The position numbers and the translations under genes were made by a program. Source: Eublepharis macularius (taxonomy: Eukaryota; Chordata; Lepidosauria; Squamata; Eublepharidae). Taken from it: a stretch of DNA of 64,000 nt. The stretch lies in the NCBI RefSeq assembly GCF_028583425.1, contig NC_072792.1:160648676-160712675 (forward strand). Reading direction: 5' to 3'. The notes under the pieces are model-generated. The model did not search any database. It was given only the letters and a program-made list of their open reading frames with translations, and was not told the DNA's origin. Of this stretch, positions 23,201-35,200 are shown piece by piece. Within the stretch, counting starts at the first letter, position 1; the number at the start of each line of letters is the position of its first letter.

Positions 23201-26200
23201 ATGTCTGAATGATGACGCTGTGGTTTGCACTTTGCAAGGAAACTGTAAACTGTGGACTTGCTGATTTGGAGAAAATGACAGGATTTGCTTCACCAGCATT
23301 TAAGAAGAGTGAAGCTGAGCATGTGCACAAGCCTGAGTTTGTTAGTTTAATACCAAATCATGGCTTTGCGGTTATTGGATCTAAACTGAGCCATTGTTGC
23401 TGTATGCAGGCCCAAGTGGTAGTCTGTTTATTGTTCATTTAGATTGTTTATTATTCAAATTCAGTTACAGTTCTTTCTTTGTCTCTTTATGCTTCTCTCA
23501 AATGGGAGGGTTGACTCTGGCTCCCGAGAATGTAGAAGAGGGACTCATGGAAACTACCAAATCTCTCAGGATTAGAGTTACGACTTTGTGAAAAATGTTT
23601 CTCATAAGTTTGTTGGAGCTATTTTGTAGGATTTAACGGACTACAATATCCCTCTATCAAAGGCTGATAAAATGGTCCTTTTCTCTGAAATTTCTTGCAG
23701 TGAAGGTTTTAAAAGGATTTTTTAAAGAATCCTTTTGTCTTCATCTAAGTTACACTTCTTATCTTCACATATGGCCTTGCTTTACTGGAATGGCTTTAAT
23801 TCATATTTCTGATTGTAGAAGGGATCGAACAGTAGAATTTTGTCACAGAAATAAGGGCAGATAAATTTATTTTTCTTTTTCCTTTTTGTAAAGTATTATG
23901 AAAGTTAATGTGGGTTATTTCATGCAATTTAGGGTAATAAGGAATGAAGGAGGCATTTAGAATTTTTCATACAACCTGACCTGTAATTTGAGGAATAGGT
24001 GGAGTGAGTGCATGGAACTGGGTACCTAGGAACAGCCTTAATTCTCATGAATGTGTGTGGTACAGCCTATGCCGGCTGCAGTTTACAAGTCTGCTTGAGA
24101 ACAGATAAAACCTAAAATAGCGGGGTCAGTAGAACTGGGCCCACCAGAATTCTGTGAGGACACCAGTCTAATTGCATATAAACAAATGGCTGCCCTTTAT
24201 TCGCTCTGGTAGCAAATGCACTGTTGCTGAGAACTATTTATTTATTTATATTTTCCACCCCTGCTCTAACCTACTCCAGAGGAGCCTCTGGGAGGGGCAG
24301 TCTCACCCAGATACCCCTGAAGCAGGCAGTTCAACTGGGGGCTGGGGGCAAAGGAGCAAGGAGGCTGTGCCCAGAGGTGTACCAGCAGCAGCCCCAAAGC
24401 CTTGCAGGCCTGGCACATGCGTCAGAAGGGCAGCAGGGCTCAAGCAGCAGTCTGAACCTGAGAACAGGCCAGAAGAGGAAGCCTGCAGCAGCTGGGACCT
24501 CCTAGGGCATAGGCAGGCAAAGCAGCCTCTAAAAGCCTCTGAGAAGGGCAGGGCAGGAGAAGGGAAGGCCCACCCAGGGAGGCTCAGATTCCCTTCACTC
24601 ACCTTGGGCCTGCCCCTGAAGAGAGGGCATTGGGGGAGTCCAGGGTCAGCCCACCCGTAGGCAATCCTTTATTAGGCTGGCCCAGGCAGGGGCAAGCAGG
24701 AGGAGCCAGATCACTTCCCGGATGTGTTGGGAGAGGCAGATGGCACGGGAGGGGCTGGGGGGAACTGGAATCCCCCTCCCCTCCATGACTTGAGGCTCAT
24801 CCAAGGCCTTAATGGGAAAAGGGATGATGGAGGGCTCAGCAGCTCCGGACTCTGAACTGCCATCGTGGCAGTCTAACACCCACTTTTCTTACTAACAGGG
24901 ACCCAAAGCGGCTTACAATATTATGGTTGTGTGCTACATTTTATCCACACAACAACCCTGTGAGGCAGGTTAGGCTGAGAGACAATGGTTAGCTCAAGAT
25001 TGCCTAGCAAGCTTCCATAGCAGAGCGGGGATTTGAATATAGGTCTCCCAGATCCTAGTCCAAGATTCTAACCATTCTACTCCATTCGTTGTGTGCTAAA
25101 TTTAAACCCTGCCCTGTACTCTTGATAGTGGTTGGTCAAGAGAAATCTTACAAGGTTGCAGCGTATTGACATACTGCAGAAGGGAGACACTGCAAAACAT
25201 GGCTTTTTTGTTTCCTCCCCCCCCAATTTGCCAACGATAAAGATGGGCATTTTGTTAATTACCACACCAAAGTAAGTTGTACTCAAGATATGTTTTAAGC
25301 GTATACTTTAAGTATTGTTGTGTGTGTTATGTGCCGTCAAGTCACCTCCGACTTATGGTGACCCTATGAATGAAAGACGTCCAAAACGTCCTGTCATTAA
25401 CAGACTTGCTCAGATCCTGAAAACTAGAGGACGTGGTTTCTTTTATTGAGTCAAGCCATCTCTTTTTAGATCTTCCTCTTTGCCTTCTACTTTTTCTAGC
25501 ATTATTGACTTTCCCAGAGAATCTTGTCTTCTCATAATGTAACCAAAGTATGATAGCCTTAGTTTTGTCATTTTAGCTTCTAGGGAGAATTCAGCCTTGA
25601 TTTGATCTAGTACCCACTTATTTGTCTTTTTGGCTGTCCATGGTATCTGCAAAACGCTCCTCTAGCACCACATTTCAAATGAATCAATTTTCTTCCTGTC
25701 AGCTTTCTTCACTGTCCATCTTTCACATCCATACATAGTAATGGGGAATACTGCACATTGTTGGGACTTTAAAAATACTTCACTTAATAGGCTGTGTCAT
25801 GGGAACTCAGTAAGAAGGTAAGCCAGTCCTTCGCAGGCTGGGCTGGCAGTACCTCTTGTCCTGTGGTATCATGGCTTGGTAAAGACATCTCTGAGTGATT
25901 CCGCACATGTTGGATAATGCACTTCCAATCCTCTTTATAGATCATTTGGAACGGATTTTTTTGTGTGCGGAACAAAAAATCCACCTCAAACGATTGATAA
26001 AGTGCATTGAAAGTGCATTATCCAACGTGTACGGAATCAGCCTCTGTTTCCTTGTCTCAAACCAGGTAGATCCTTGCTGTATAGCAACAGTTTCAGTAGG
26101 TTCTTGCTTTTAAAAAGAAACAGTGTATGGGTAACAGAAGCTAAACCACACCCCATGTATTTCCAGCCCAAATTGGCCAGACTGGAAAACACTGAAATAA

Positions 26201-29200
26201 AACTTGCGCATCTGCTGAGTAGCTCTGTCCCATTGCCCCTCCTTTTGTCAGACTGTGGCTAGATAAGGTACTCTCTGCAAGATTCCCTTTAGAAGCAAGA
26301 ATAAGTCCAATGTCTAGCAAAGGAAGTTTTATTGCAGAAAAGGTCCATTATAGTCCACTGTCCTGAATAGGAGACTCAGGATGGTACATGATCATTGTTA
26401 CCAATGAAGAGCAAGCATAGGATACAGAGTAACAATACCCATCTGGAACAGCCTCCCCCCACAGTTCTCAAAACAACATCTTTCAGTCCTGGGAAGCTGC
26501 TCTCCTTCAAGGCCAATGCCTGGTGGAACGGTGTTAGACAAAACAGTCCTCTGGTGGGAATGCTGCCTGGGAACTGGTGCACCTGAGGAGAAAACACTTA
26601 AACACTAAAAGCATTAGAAAATGGAGTCAGTATAGTTAAGATATACACTGGACCTGACATTTCTGCCCCCCTTAAAATAGATCCCCCCCTGGTTTATATG
26701 GGTAGCGAGTATGAAAAGCTTTGGTCAATCTAGGAGCATGAACATGTGCAGAGTTCACCCATTCATCGTAACCAGAATCAAAGTCCTTCCACCTAATGAG
26801 GTAAAAAAGCTGATTTCTCTTGATTTTAGAGTCCAAAATTTGTTGTACTTCATAGTGTATTTGGCCGTCAATTAAAGTTGGAATGGGTGGAGCTTTGATA
26901 TGCCATTTGTTGTCGGTGGGAGCTTTCTTCAAAAGGCTGACATGGAACGTATCATGCACATGGCGAAGGTTCTTGGGCAATGTTACAGCAACAGTCACTT
27001 TATTTATTACCTTGCGCACAGGAAAAGGTCCTAAGAATTTCAGAGCGAGTTTGCGGCTTGTTTGAGCTAGCTTTAGGTTCTTTGTGGAAATATACACATG
27101 GTCTCCTGGTTGTACTTCCCATTCGGCCACACGATGGCGATCTGCGTACTTTTTGTAATCCAGTTTGGCTTTTTCAAGGTGTCTCTTAATGATAGTCCAT
27201 TGCTGCACCGCCTCCCCCCACCATGAGGATACATCTGGCAATTTAGAGGAATGGAGAGGGGGTGCGTCCAAAGGGAAGGGATTGAAGTGAGTCCCATATA
27301 CAATTTTGAAGGGGGCTTCTCCCGTTGAAGCGTGTACACTGTTGTTATAGGAGAATTCAGCTAGAGGGAGAAGGTCCACCCAGTTATCTTGTTGAAAATT
27401 GATGTAGCAACGAAGGAACTGTTCTAATATTTGGTTTGTTTTTTCGGATTGCCCGTCGGTTTGTGGGTGGTGGCTTGAACTGATACCTTGTTCAATATTC
27501 AACATTTTCAAAAGCTCCCGCCAGAAGTTGGCAACGAACTGTCCGCCGCGATCCGAAATCACCTTGGACGGAAAAGAATGTAATTTTACGATGTGTTTTA
27601 GAAACAGATCCGCTAGTTTTCGAGCGGAGGGTATAGTAGTACAGGGGATAAAATGGGCTTGTTTGGAGAACAGATCTACCACAACTAAAATACAATTATG
27701 TCCTTTTGAAAGAGGCAGATCAGTGATAAAGTCCATGGAGATTACTTCCCAGGGCCTGTTCGGTGTTTCCAATGGTTGCAGGAGACCCGGAGGTTTCCCT
27801 TTTCTGGTTTTAGCGCTGAGGCAAACAGGGCAGGAACTAACGTATTGGGAAATGTCTTTGCGCATGCCCGGCCACCAGAATTGTCTTTGAACTAGGTGTA
27901 AAGTTTTCAGATACCCATAATGTCCAGCAGTGGGAGCATCATGACAGCGCTGCAAGATTTCCAACTTAAGGCTGTCCGGGACATAAAACTTGCTCCCAGC
28001 TAGCCAATCCCCCTGTGGGGATTGGGTTAGTTTGTTTCGCGGAGCTTTATTCCCCTCCTTCTCCACTTCAGTTTTAAGTTTCGATTTCCATTCTTGGTCG
28101 GCCGGGAGGGGCTGCTTAGCGCGGCTGCGAGTAGTCACCACGCCCCCAAGTTGCTTAGGCGTGAAGACCGTGTCGACAGTCTCCGCCCGCTTGCTCTTAT
28201 GTTGGGGCATGCGCGACAGGGCGTCCGCCAAAAAGTTAGTTTTGCCCGGGAGATAATTGAGGGTGAAGTTGAATTTGGAAAAGAATTCCGCCCACCGCAA
28301 TTGCTTGGCATTCAGTCTGCGGGGGCTTCGGAGGGCCTCCAAATTTTTATGATCTGTCCAGACCTCGAAAGGGTATCTCGCCCCCTCCAGCCAATGCCTC
28401 CAGTTAGTGAGAGCTGCTTTCACTGCAAAGGCCTCCTTCTCCCACACATTCCAATTCCTTTCTGCCTCTGAGAACTTTCTAGACAAGAATGCACAAGGCC
28501 GCAATTTCCCATCCTCCCCCTTCTGCAGCAAAACCCCCCCTATCGCCGTATCGCTGGCGTCGACCTGTACTATGAAGGGGGACTGTTCGTTGGGGTGGGA
28601 GAGGATGGGTTCCGTTACAAATTGCTTTTTAAGGCATTCGAAGGCCGTTTGGCAATCGGGGGTCCATTGTAGTTTAGCAGAGGGTTTTTTGGCTTGGTCC
28701 CCTTTCTCTTTGGTTTTTAGCAATTCTGTTAAGGGGAGTGTGATTTGGGCGAAATTTGCTATGAAGTCTCTATAGAAGTTGGCAAAACCCAGGAAGGATT
28801 GCAGTTCTTTGCGGGTGGTGGGTGTTTGCCAATCCTGGATCGCCTGTATTTTGGCTGGATCCATTTTCAACCCCTCTTGTGAGATACAATACCCAAGGTA
28901 AGTGAGTTCGGTTTTATGGAATTCACATTTGGACAATTTGATGGGCAGTTTATTCTTCATCAAGGTGGCCAGGACCTTTTGTACCATTTGAACATGTTCT
29001 TCCTCGGTGTCAGAATAAATTAAAACATCATCAAGGTACACCACCACCCCTTTGTACAGAAATTCATGTAGAACTTCGTTTATCATGGACATGAATACAG
29101 ACGGGGCTCCCGCCAATCCAAAAGGCATAACTAAGTATTCATATTGTCCGAGGGGCGTATTAAACGCGGTTTTCCACTCATCCCCTGCCTTGATACGAAC

Positions 29201-32200
29201 GTGGAAGTAAGCATCTTTTAGATCTAATTTCGTAAAGATCTTACCTTGGGCCACGACGTTGAGAAGGTCTCGGATGAGCGGTATAGGATAGGCGTTGTTG
29301 GTGGACACTGCATTTAGTCCTCGGAAATCCGTGCACAGTCTGAGCCCCCCATCCTTCTTTTTCACGAAGAGAACTGGAGCGGCGTGGGAGCTAGAGGCTG
29401 GGCGGATGAACCCTCGTTGGAGGTTGGTGTCGATGAATTTCCGGAGCTCTTCACGTTCATGGAGACTCATGGGATAGAGTCGTCCTTTAGGCAATGAGGC
29501 TCCGGGTAAAATTTCCACCGCACAGTCCGTTCGTCGGTGCGGGGGTAGAGTATCAGCTTCCTCCTCCGAGAAAGCATTTAGAAAAGGCCAGTACGGTTCG
29601 GGTATTTGGTTGACTTCTTCTTGGGTGAGGAGGGCCTTTTCTTTATAAGTTGGGTCTTCGCCCCAGTTTTGATTCCAACGGTGATTTTTACAGTTGGCAT
29701 GATTGAAGGTAATACATCCTTGAGCCCAGTCTATGTAGGGATTGTGATCACATAGCCATTTGCTGCCTAGAATTAACGGGTACTTGGCAGTAGAGCTGAT
29801 GACAAAGGACCTCTTTTCCCAATGTTGTCCCATGCCTGTGATCACCGGGATGGTTTCAGTCGTGACCGGATTCATGTTGGTACCATCCATTTGTTCAAAA
29901 ATTACTGGATTTTGTAAATCCCGAGTTGGTAAGACCAGTCCATTGACTAGAGCTGGGGCTATGATGTCTCTTGAGCAACCCGAGTCAATAAGAGCTTGCA
30001 CCCGAATGTGCATTTTTCTCTCTGGGTTGATTAAAGTCACTGGCATGAATAAAATGGACCCAGGTGGCCGGTTCCGTGCAGGGACGGGCTTGGGGCGGAT
30101 CTGTCGTTTGGGCCCTTTTACGACAGATCCATCTCGTTTCCCGACTGGGGACTTTCTGGATTGACTTCTGCAGATGGGGAAGCGGGATCGTATTCCATAA
30201 CTTCTTCCGCTTCCAGCCCTCTTTCTGAGGCTGGCCTTTGGGAAGCGCCGCGGCCTCTGTTTGCTCGTGGAGCTGGAGTCGGGCGTTGGAGCGTAGGGAA
30301 CGGAGCAAGGGTTGGACGCCGTAATTGGAGCGGAGGTCTTTGCACAGGCCGGTAGGGGCATTGTGCTGCAAAGTGACCAGCCTGTCCGCATTGCAAACAC
30401 AGCCCTTGTTGCCATCTAGCATCTCTCGCTCCACGGGTGGCGTAGCCAGCTCCCCGAGCTCCCTTCTGTAAGGTCAATGGTCTTCGTTGTCCCGTTTGTT
30501 GTTGTTGCTCAACCAAACGGACTTCTAAAATGCGATTTTCCACTTCGCAAACAAGTTGAATCCAACCTAACAGCGTAGGGGGATTGTCTTGCATGAGGGC
30601 TCTGTCCAAAAGTCTCGGATTAAGTCCTTGTTTGAACAGAATAATTTTTGTGGACTCCTCACACCTGGGGCACTTGGCAGCCAATTGTCGGAATTTCGTG
30701 ATATAGTCTCTCGCTGCCATGCTGCCCTGCTTAATGGCCTGCAATTCTGTTCGGGCCCTGGTTTCCTCTAAGGGATCTTCATATTGTGCTCTAATAGCAT
30801 CCACCAACCCCTGGAGAGTATCGAGTTCTGGGGCCCCGATATTATATAGTCCTACGTACCAGTCCGCTGCTTTCCCTTGTAAACGGGAGCCGAGGTGTTC
30901 AATTTGGCTGGCCTCGCTGCCGAAAAGGTGTCCCCACCGGTTGAAGAATTGCACGACTTGCACTAGAAAAAAGCCCAGTTTGGAGGGATCCCCGTCAAAA
31001 GTGGCGTCTAGTTTCACCCAACCCATTGGGAGGTCTTGCCTCGGAGCCGGGGCTGGGTAGAAGTCCGCCGGAAGCCTCAATGGCACTTGAGGTATGAGGG
31101 GACCCGGTTGTGCTGGCGGTGGCCTCACCGGTTGAGCCGGGGGTGCCGGCCTCGGCTGGGCTGGTGGCGGTGCTCTCGGCAGGGCTGGTGGCAATGCCGG
31201 AGGTGCTGGCCGTAGCGGTTGAGGTGCTGGCGGTTGAGGTTGGTGTGGCGAAGTAATAATCGGCCGCTGAGGGGTGGGTTGGTGGGGTCGCAGTGGTGTA
31301 GGTCCCATCGGTTGGGTCGGAGGCGGTCTTACGGGTTGTTCCAGTGGCAAACGTATCGGCTGCAGCGGCGGGGTTAGTTGTGGTCGAAGCGGAAGGGGCC
31401 GCAGCGGCGAAGGCCGAATGGGTGGAAGGCCGCGCGGGCTTGCCCCTCCGGGCGTTGTTGTTCTGGGAAGCGTCGGCTGGCCTTTTGGCGCTGGTAGACC
31501 ATCTCCCGGAGGTTGCCCGACGGGAACAGTTTCGCGCGGTTGACCAGGGGCTCCCCCCCCCGATGGAGCCACGGGTGCTCCCGCTTGGTCCGGCCGGACC
31601 GTTTTCGGGGAAGTATGGGGGGGTATCACCGGTGTATCACTTGGCTTTTCCTCCCCTTCCGTAGGCCTCTCAACGGGGGTCTCGTCTGGCGGCACATCCC
31701 CTCCCGTGATAGGAGGTTCGATGGGAGTCTCACCGGATGGCACAACCGGGTGGTCCCTTCTCGGTGGAGTTTCCCGCTGAGGGGGAAGTTCCTTGGGTTG
31801 TTCTCCCGATTCGCCAGGATAGGTGCCCCCCCCGCCGGTAGGCGACGACCGCTGCTGAACTTCCTCCATCGGATAGGAGATGACACTTTGAAGGGTAGCT
31901 ATCTGTATCGCCATCTCTTCAGGAGACAGTCTTTCCCCTGCCCCCATTGAGGAAATTAAATGAATGGCGTGAGCCAAGCTTTCTTCCATATCCATCAGCT
32001 TAGCTTCTAATTGTTGTATGCGACTTGGCCCTGGTTGTTCGCTCAGGGAACCTTCATTCGCTGTACTCACCGGGGAGAAAGGGCCCCACGGAGGAGGGTC
32101 CCCTTGAACTATTCGCGACCTCGCGGCTAGAATTCCCTTGGCCATACCCGTCACGGCCGAGATGCTGGTATCTACCGCATAGGTGCGACCTCGTATCTGC

Positions 32201-35200
32201 TCCCAACTTGGTTCAGGGACTTCCGTTGGCTCCTTCCACGGGGCAAGTTCGGAATAATCCCAACTCAGGGCGCCTCGGCGAGACGTGTCCCCCTCCATCT
32301 GCTCAAACGTCCTGTTCCAATATCGCCATGGTTGGCTGCTATCTAGTTCCGGGACGGTTTCTAGGCTTCGGCGCCCGTCCATCGAGACTCGTGGATGGAG
32401 TCCACCTGCCCGGCGCTCTCTGGTTTCTCGGGGTCTGGCTCCCCACTCCGACGGGGTGGGCACCGAGATCAAGGGGAGAGCGGTTGCTTTCGGCCTTGCC
32501 CCGAGATTGCTTTCGGTCTCGTTTCGAGTACTGAAGTCGATGAGAGGCAGGGTAGAAGTGGAGGCTCCGGTTCCGTTCCCGGTTGCTCCCAGCTCCTGGG
32601 AGTCTTGGGTTTGCACCGGTTGATTGTCGGGAGACGCATACGGATCAAACAAAGGATCCCTGTCCGGGACAACCTTGGATTCCGCTGGGCCCGACGCAGA
32701 CATGATTGGTAACAAAATGTCAGACTGTGGCTAGATAAGGTACTCTCTGCAAGATTCCCTTTAGAAGCAAGAATAAGTCCAATGTCTAGCAAAGGAAGTT
32801 TTATTGCAGAAAAGGTCCATTATAGTCCACTGTCCTGAATAGGAGACTCAGGATGGTACATGATCATTGTTACCAATGAAGAGCAAGCATAGGATACAGA
32901 GTAACAATACCCATCTGGAACAGCCTCCCCCCACAGTTCTCAAAACAACATCTTTCAGTCCTGGGAAGCTGCTCTCCTTCAAGGCCAATGCCTGGTGGAA
33001 CGGTGTTAGACAAAACAGTCCTCTGGTGGGAATGCTGCCTGGGAACTGGTGCACCTGAGGAGAAAACACTTAAACACTAAAAGCATTAGAAAATGGAGTC
33101 AGTATAGTTAAGATATACACTGGACCTGACACCTTTGACTGCGTGGGAGAATGAAACCAGACAATGAAGCTTCAAGCTCTTGGACCTGAAGGCATCCTTC
33201 TGCTCCCACATGTTGTAAATAATTTTGTTCTTGTTTAGAGCATTTGCTGTGTTTCCAAATTGGGCATAATTTGAACATGTGCATGTTGTGGGTGCATATG
33301 TTTTTAAGCCACGGATCAACAGTTCACAGGTACCAGGTTTCCACAGTGGCTAGACATTTTCAGTAATTATTTTATTACAGTGAGTCCTGACAATTCTCAG
33401 TGGAAGTACAAAGCTTATTTTATCATTTTGCTTCAGAACATTTTGTTGTATGACAGAAAAACAAATGTGCATGAAGTTCCTGCCCTTATATGTAAATATA
33501 ACTTTATGTTAAGTCAAGCTTATATGTAAACTTAACTTCACACCATTCAGTGGATGAATTAGTTTCTTAACCAGTTGTTCTCTACACTGGCTCTAGTATT
33601 GGTTTAAATGGAGTTTTTGAAGCAATAATAGAATTTCTCATAACTGCGGAGAAGGAAAGCTAGGGTAAGAGGTTACTTTTTGTTGTGATGATGACAGCCG
33701 GGTCACCCCTGTATTTACATGTATAACAACACTTTTATCATAGTTTAAATAAAATTACAAGAAACTGTGAAGAGGTTAGAATTAGGTTTTCTAACAGTTT
33801 TTTTTTTAGCAATAATTAGAAAATATGACTATTAACATATGAAATCCTGAAGACTGGCTCCTAAATTTTAGGACTGACTTCTGCAGTCAAAGGAAATTTG
33901 TCAAGGCCTGCTTTAAGCGTTTGACTTCCTGATGTGTTTGGAACAATCAAAGTTACATGCAGCTAGAACTCATGACACAAGGCAAAAATTACTGAAAAGT
34001 ATAAATAAATCTTCAAGGACAAAAGGAAAATTGGTTGGCATTTTTGTGCTATTGTATAGTGCTAATGAGCTCAGAATAAAATGCTTACTTAGTAAGGCTT
34101 GAGAAATGTGAAACGATTGGGCTTGGTTTTTATAGCACGGGGAAAGAAATCTGTAACTAGCAGGGGATTTAATTATAAAATGCAAAAGGGAACAAAAAGA
34201 TAGATGTCATTAAGCTATGTATGATTGTATTAGGCAAATGGAATTGGAGGTCATTGTCTGAAGTGGAAAGCGAAAATCAATTTGGGCAAAGTTATTTGTT
34301 GTTGTTAAGGAAGGTTGAAATGGTAGCGACCTCCATTCTGGAGAGATGGAATGTTGCCATATGGGGATGAAGAGAAAATACTATGTTCTTTTGGAGATGT
34401 AAGTATTGCAGGTATTATGTAGCTTGGGGTTACTGGTTAGGGGTCATGGGGAGCAAGGCTTGTTTACGGATGTTGCAGCTCATTTAATGGGAACATAGGC
34501 ATTTATTTCTTTTGTCCACCCACTTAGGATCTTGCATCCACCTCTGATCTGTCAATCTCTTCTCTGTTGAGATTTTATAGTGTTTTGTCCTTTCCTTATT
34601 CCTGAAGCTCACCTGTAGATGCTGCAAGGATAAACAGCTTCATTTAGGCATTGCTGTTGGGCACAGAGAGTTCTCAAAAGCGGTCACCTGAGATCCCTTA
34701 AACAGCAGATCCCACAAACAGGGATTAATCCTGGTACTTTCTGCCTCTACAGCAGGTGCCTTGAACCATAGCCTCCTCTCCACTTCATCTGCTCCTTTCA
34801 TTGCATCAGGTTTGTGCTGTGTGGGGTTGTTTTGCACTGCTATGCTCTTAAGGGCATAGACCAGGATTTTCTCACAGTACTAATGCAATACCATCAATTA
34901 CGGTTTTTGCAGGGCTGTCTGAGTCTTTGTACCTGATCCTAGACATGTTTTTTCCAATGCATCGGTCCTTAGGATTGGACAGCTAACTCTCATGAAAGAT
35001 TTTGTAAAACGTGAGGCAGTTATTCTATAAGGCAGCATCATTTTGTCATGCCCTGGTTGAGTGGTCAAAGCAATAATTCAATAAACCATTGTTTTTTGAC
35101 CAATAAATTCTGCTACAACAGGGAGCCTGTTTGGTGTAGTGGTTAAGAGCGTGGGACTCTAATCTGGAGAGCCGGGTTTGATTCCCCACTCCTCCACTTG

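Larger units (their letters stand above)
26246..33131 (-). mobile_element. Complete Ty3/gypsy chromovirus (Tf1/sushi-like), 6.9 kb
   Basis: A full-length LTR retrotransposon in minus orientation within CWF19L2 intron 1. It has two 414-bp LTRs that read as identical, TGTCAG...CTGACA ends and a 5-bp CCTTT target duplication (26241-26245 and 33132-33136). Open gag (861 aa) and pol (about 1154 aa after a -1 shift) appear without stops. The pol order PR-RT-RNase H-IN-chromodomain defines a chromovirus. A primer site complementary to its own LTR and the GGGAAAC shift heptamer both point to the Tf1/sushi clade, the group from which mammalian PEG10 and RTL genes derive. No env-like gene is present. 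Confidence 0.95.

Noticed and set aside
24172-24660. 162-codon + strand open frame in the GC-rich block
   Set aside because: It starts in a SINE and runs into the candidate LTR. The composition is low-complexity and no protein family is apparent.
30136-30415. Upstream extension of the pol open frame with a possible own start
   Set aside because: This part overlaps gag in the +0 frame, where the conserved zinc knuckle lies. It has no Pol domain, and the frameshift heptamer explains expression better.
31274-32712. Long open frames on the + strand opposite gag
   Set aside because: They arise from the GC-rich, proline-coding gag sequence and have no recognisable domain or splice context.
26246-33131. 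An infectious-retrovirus provirus
   Set aside because: There is no env-like frame, the integrase carries a chromodomain, and the TSD and Gag type fit a Ty3/gypsy retrotransposon.
35121-35200. A tRNA gene
   Set aside because: The A and B boxes are present but no cloverleaf acceptor stem closes, and the sequence runs into a SINE body with a microsatellite tail.
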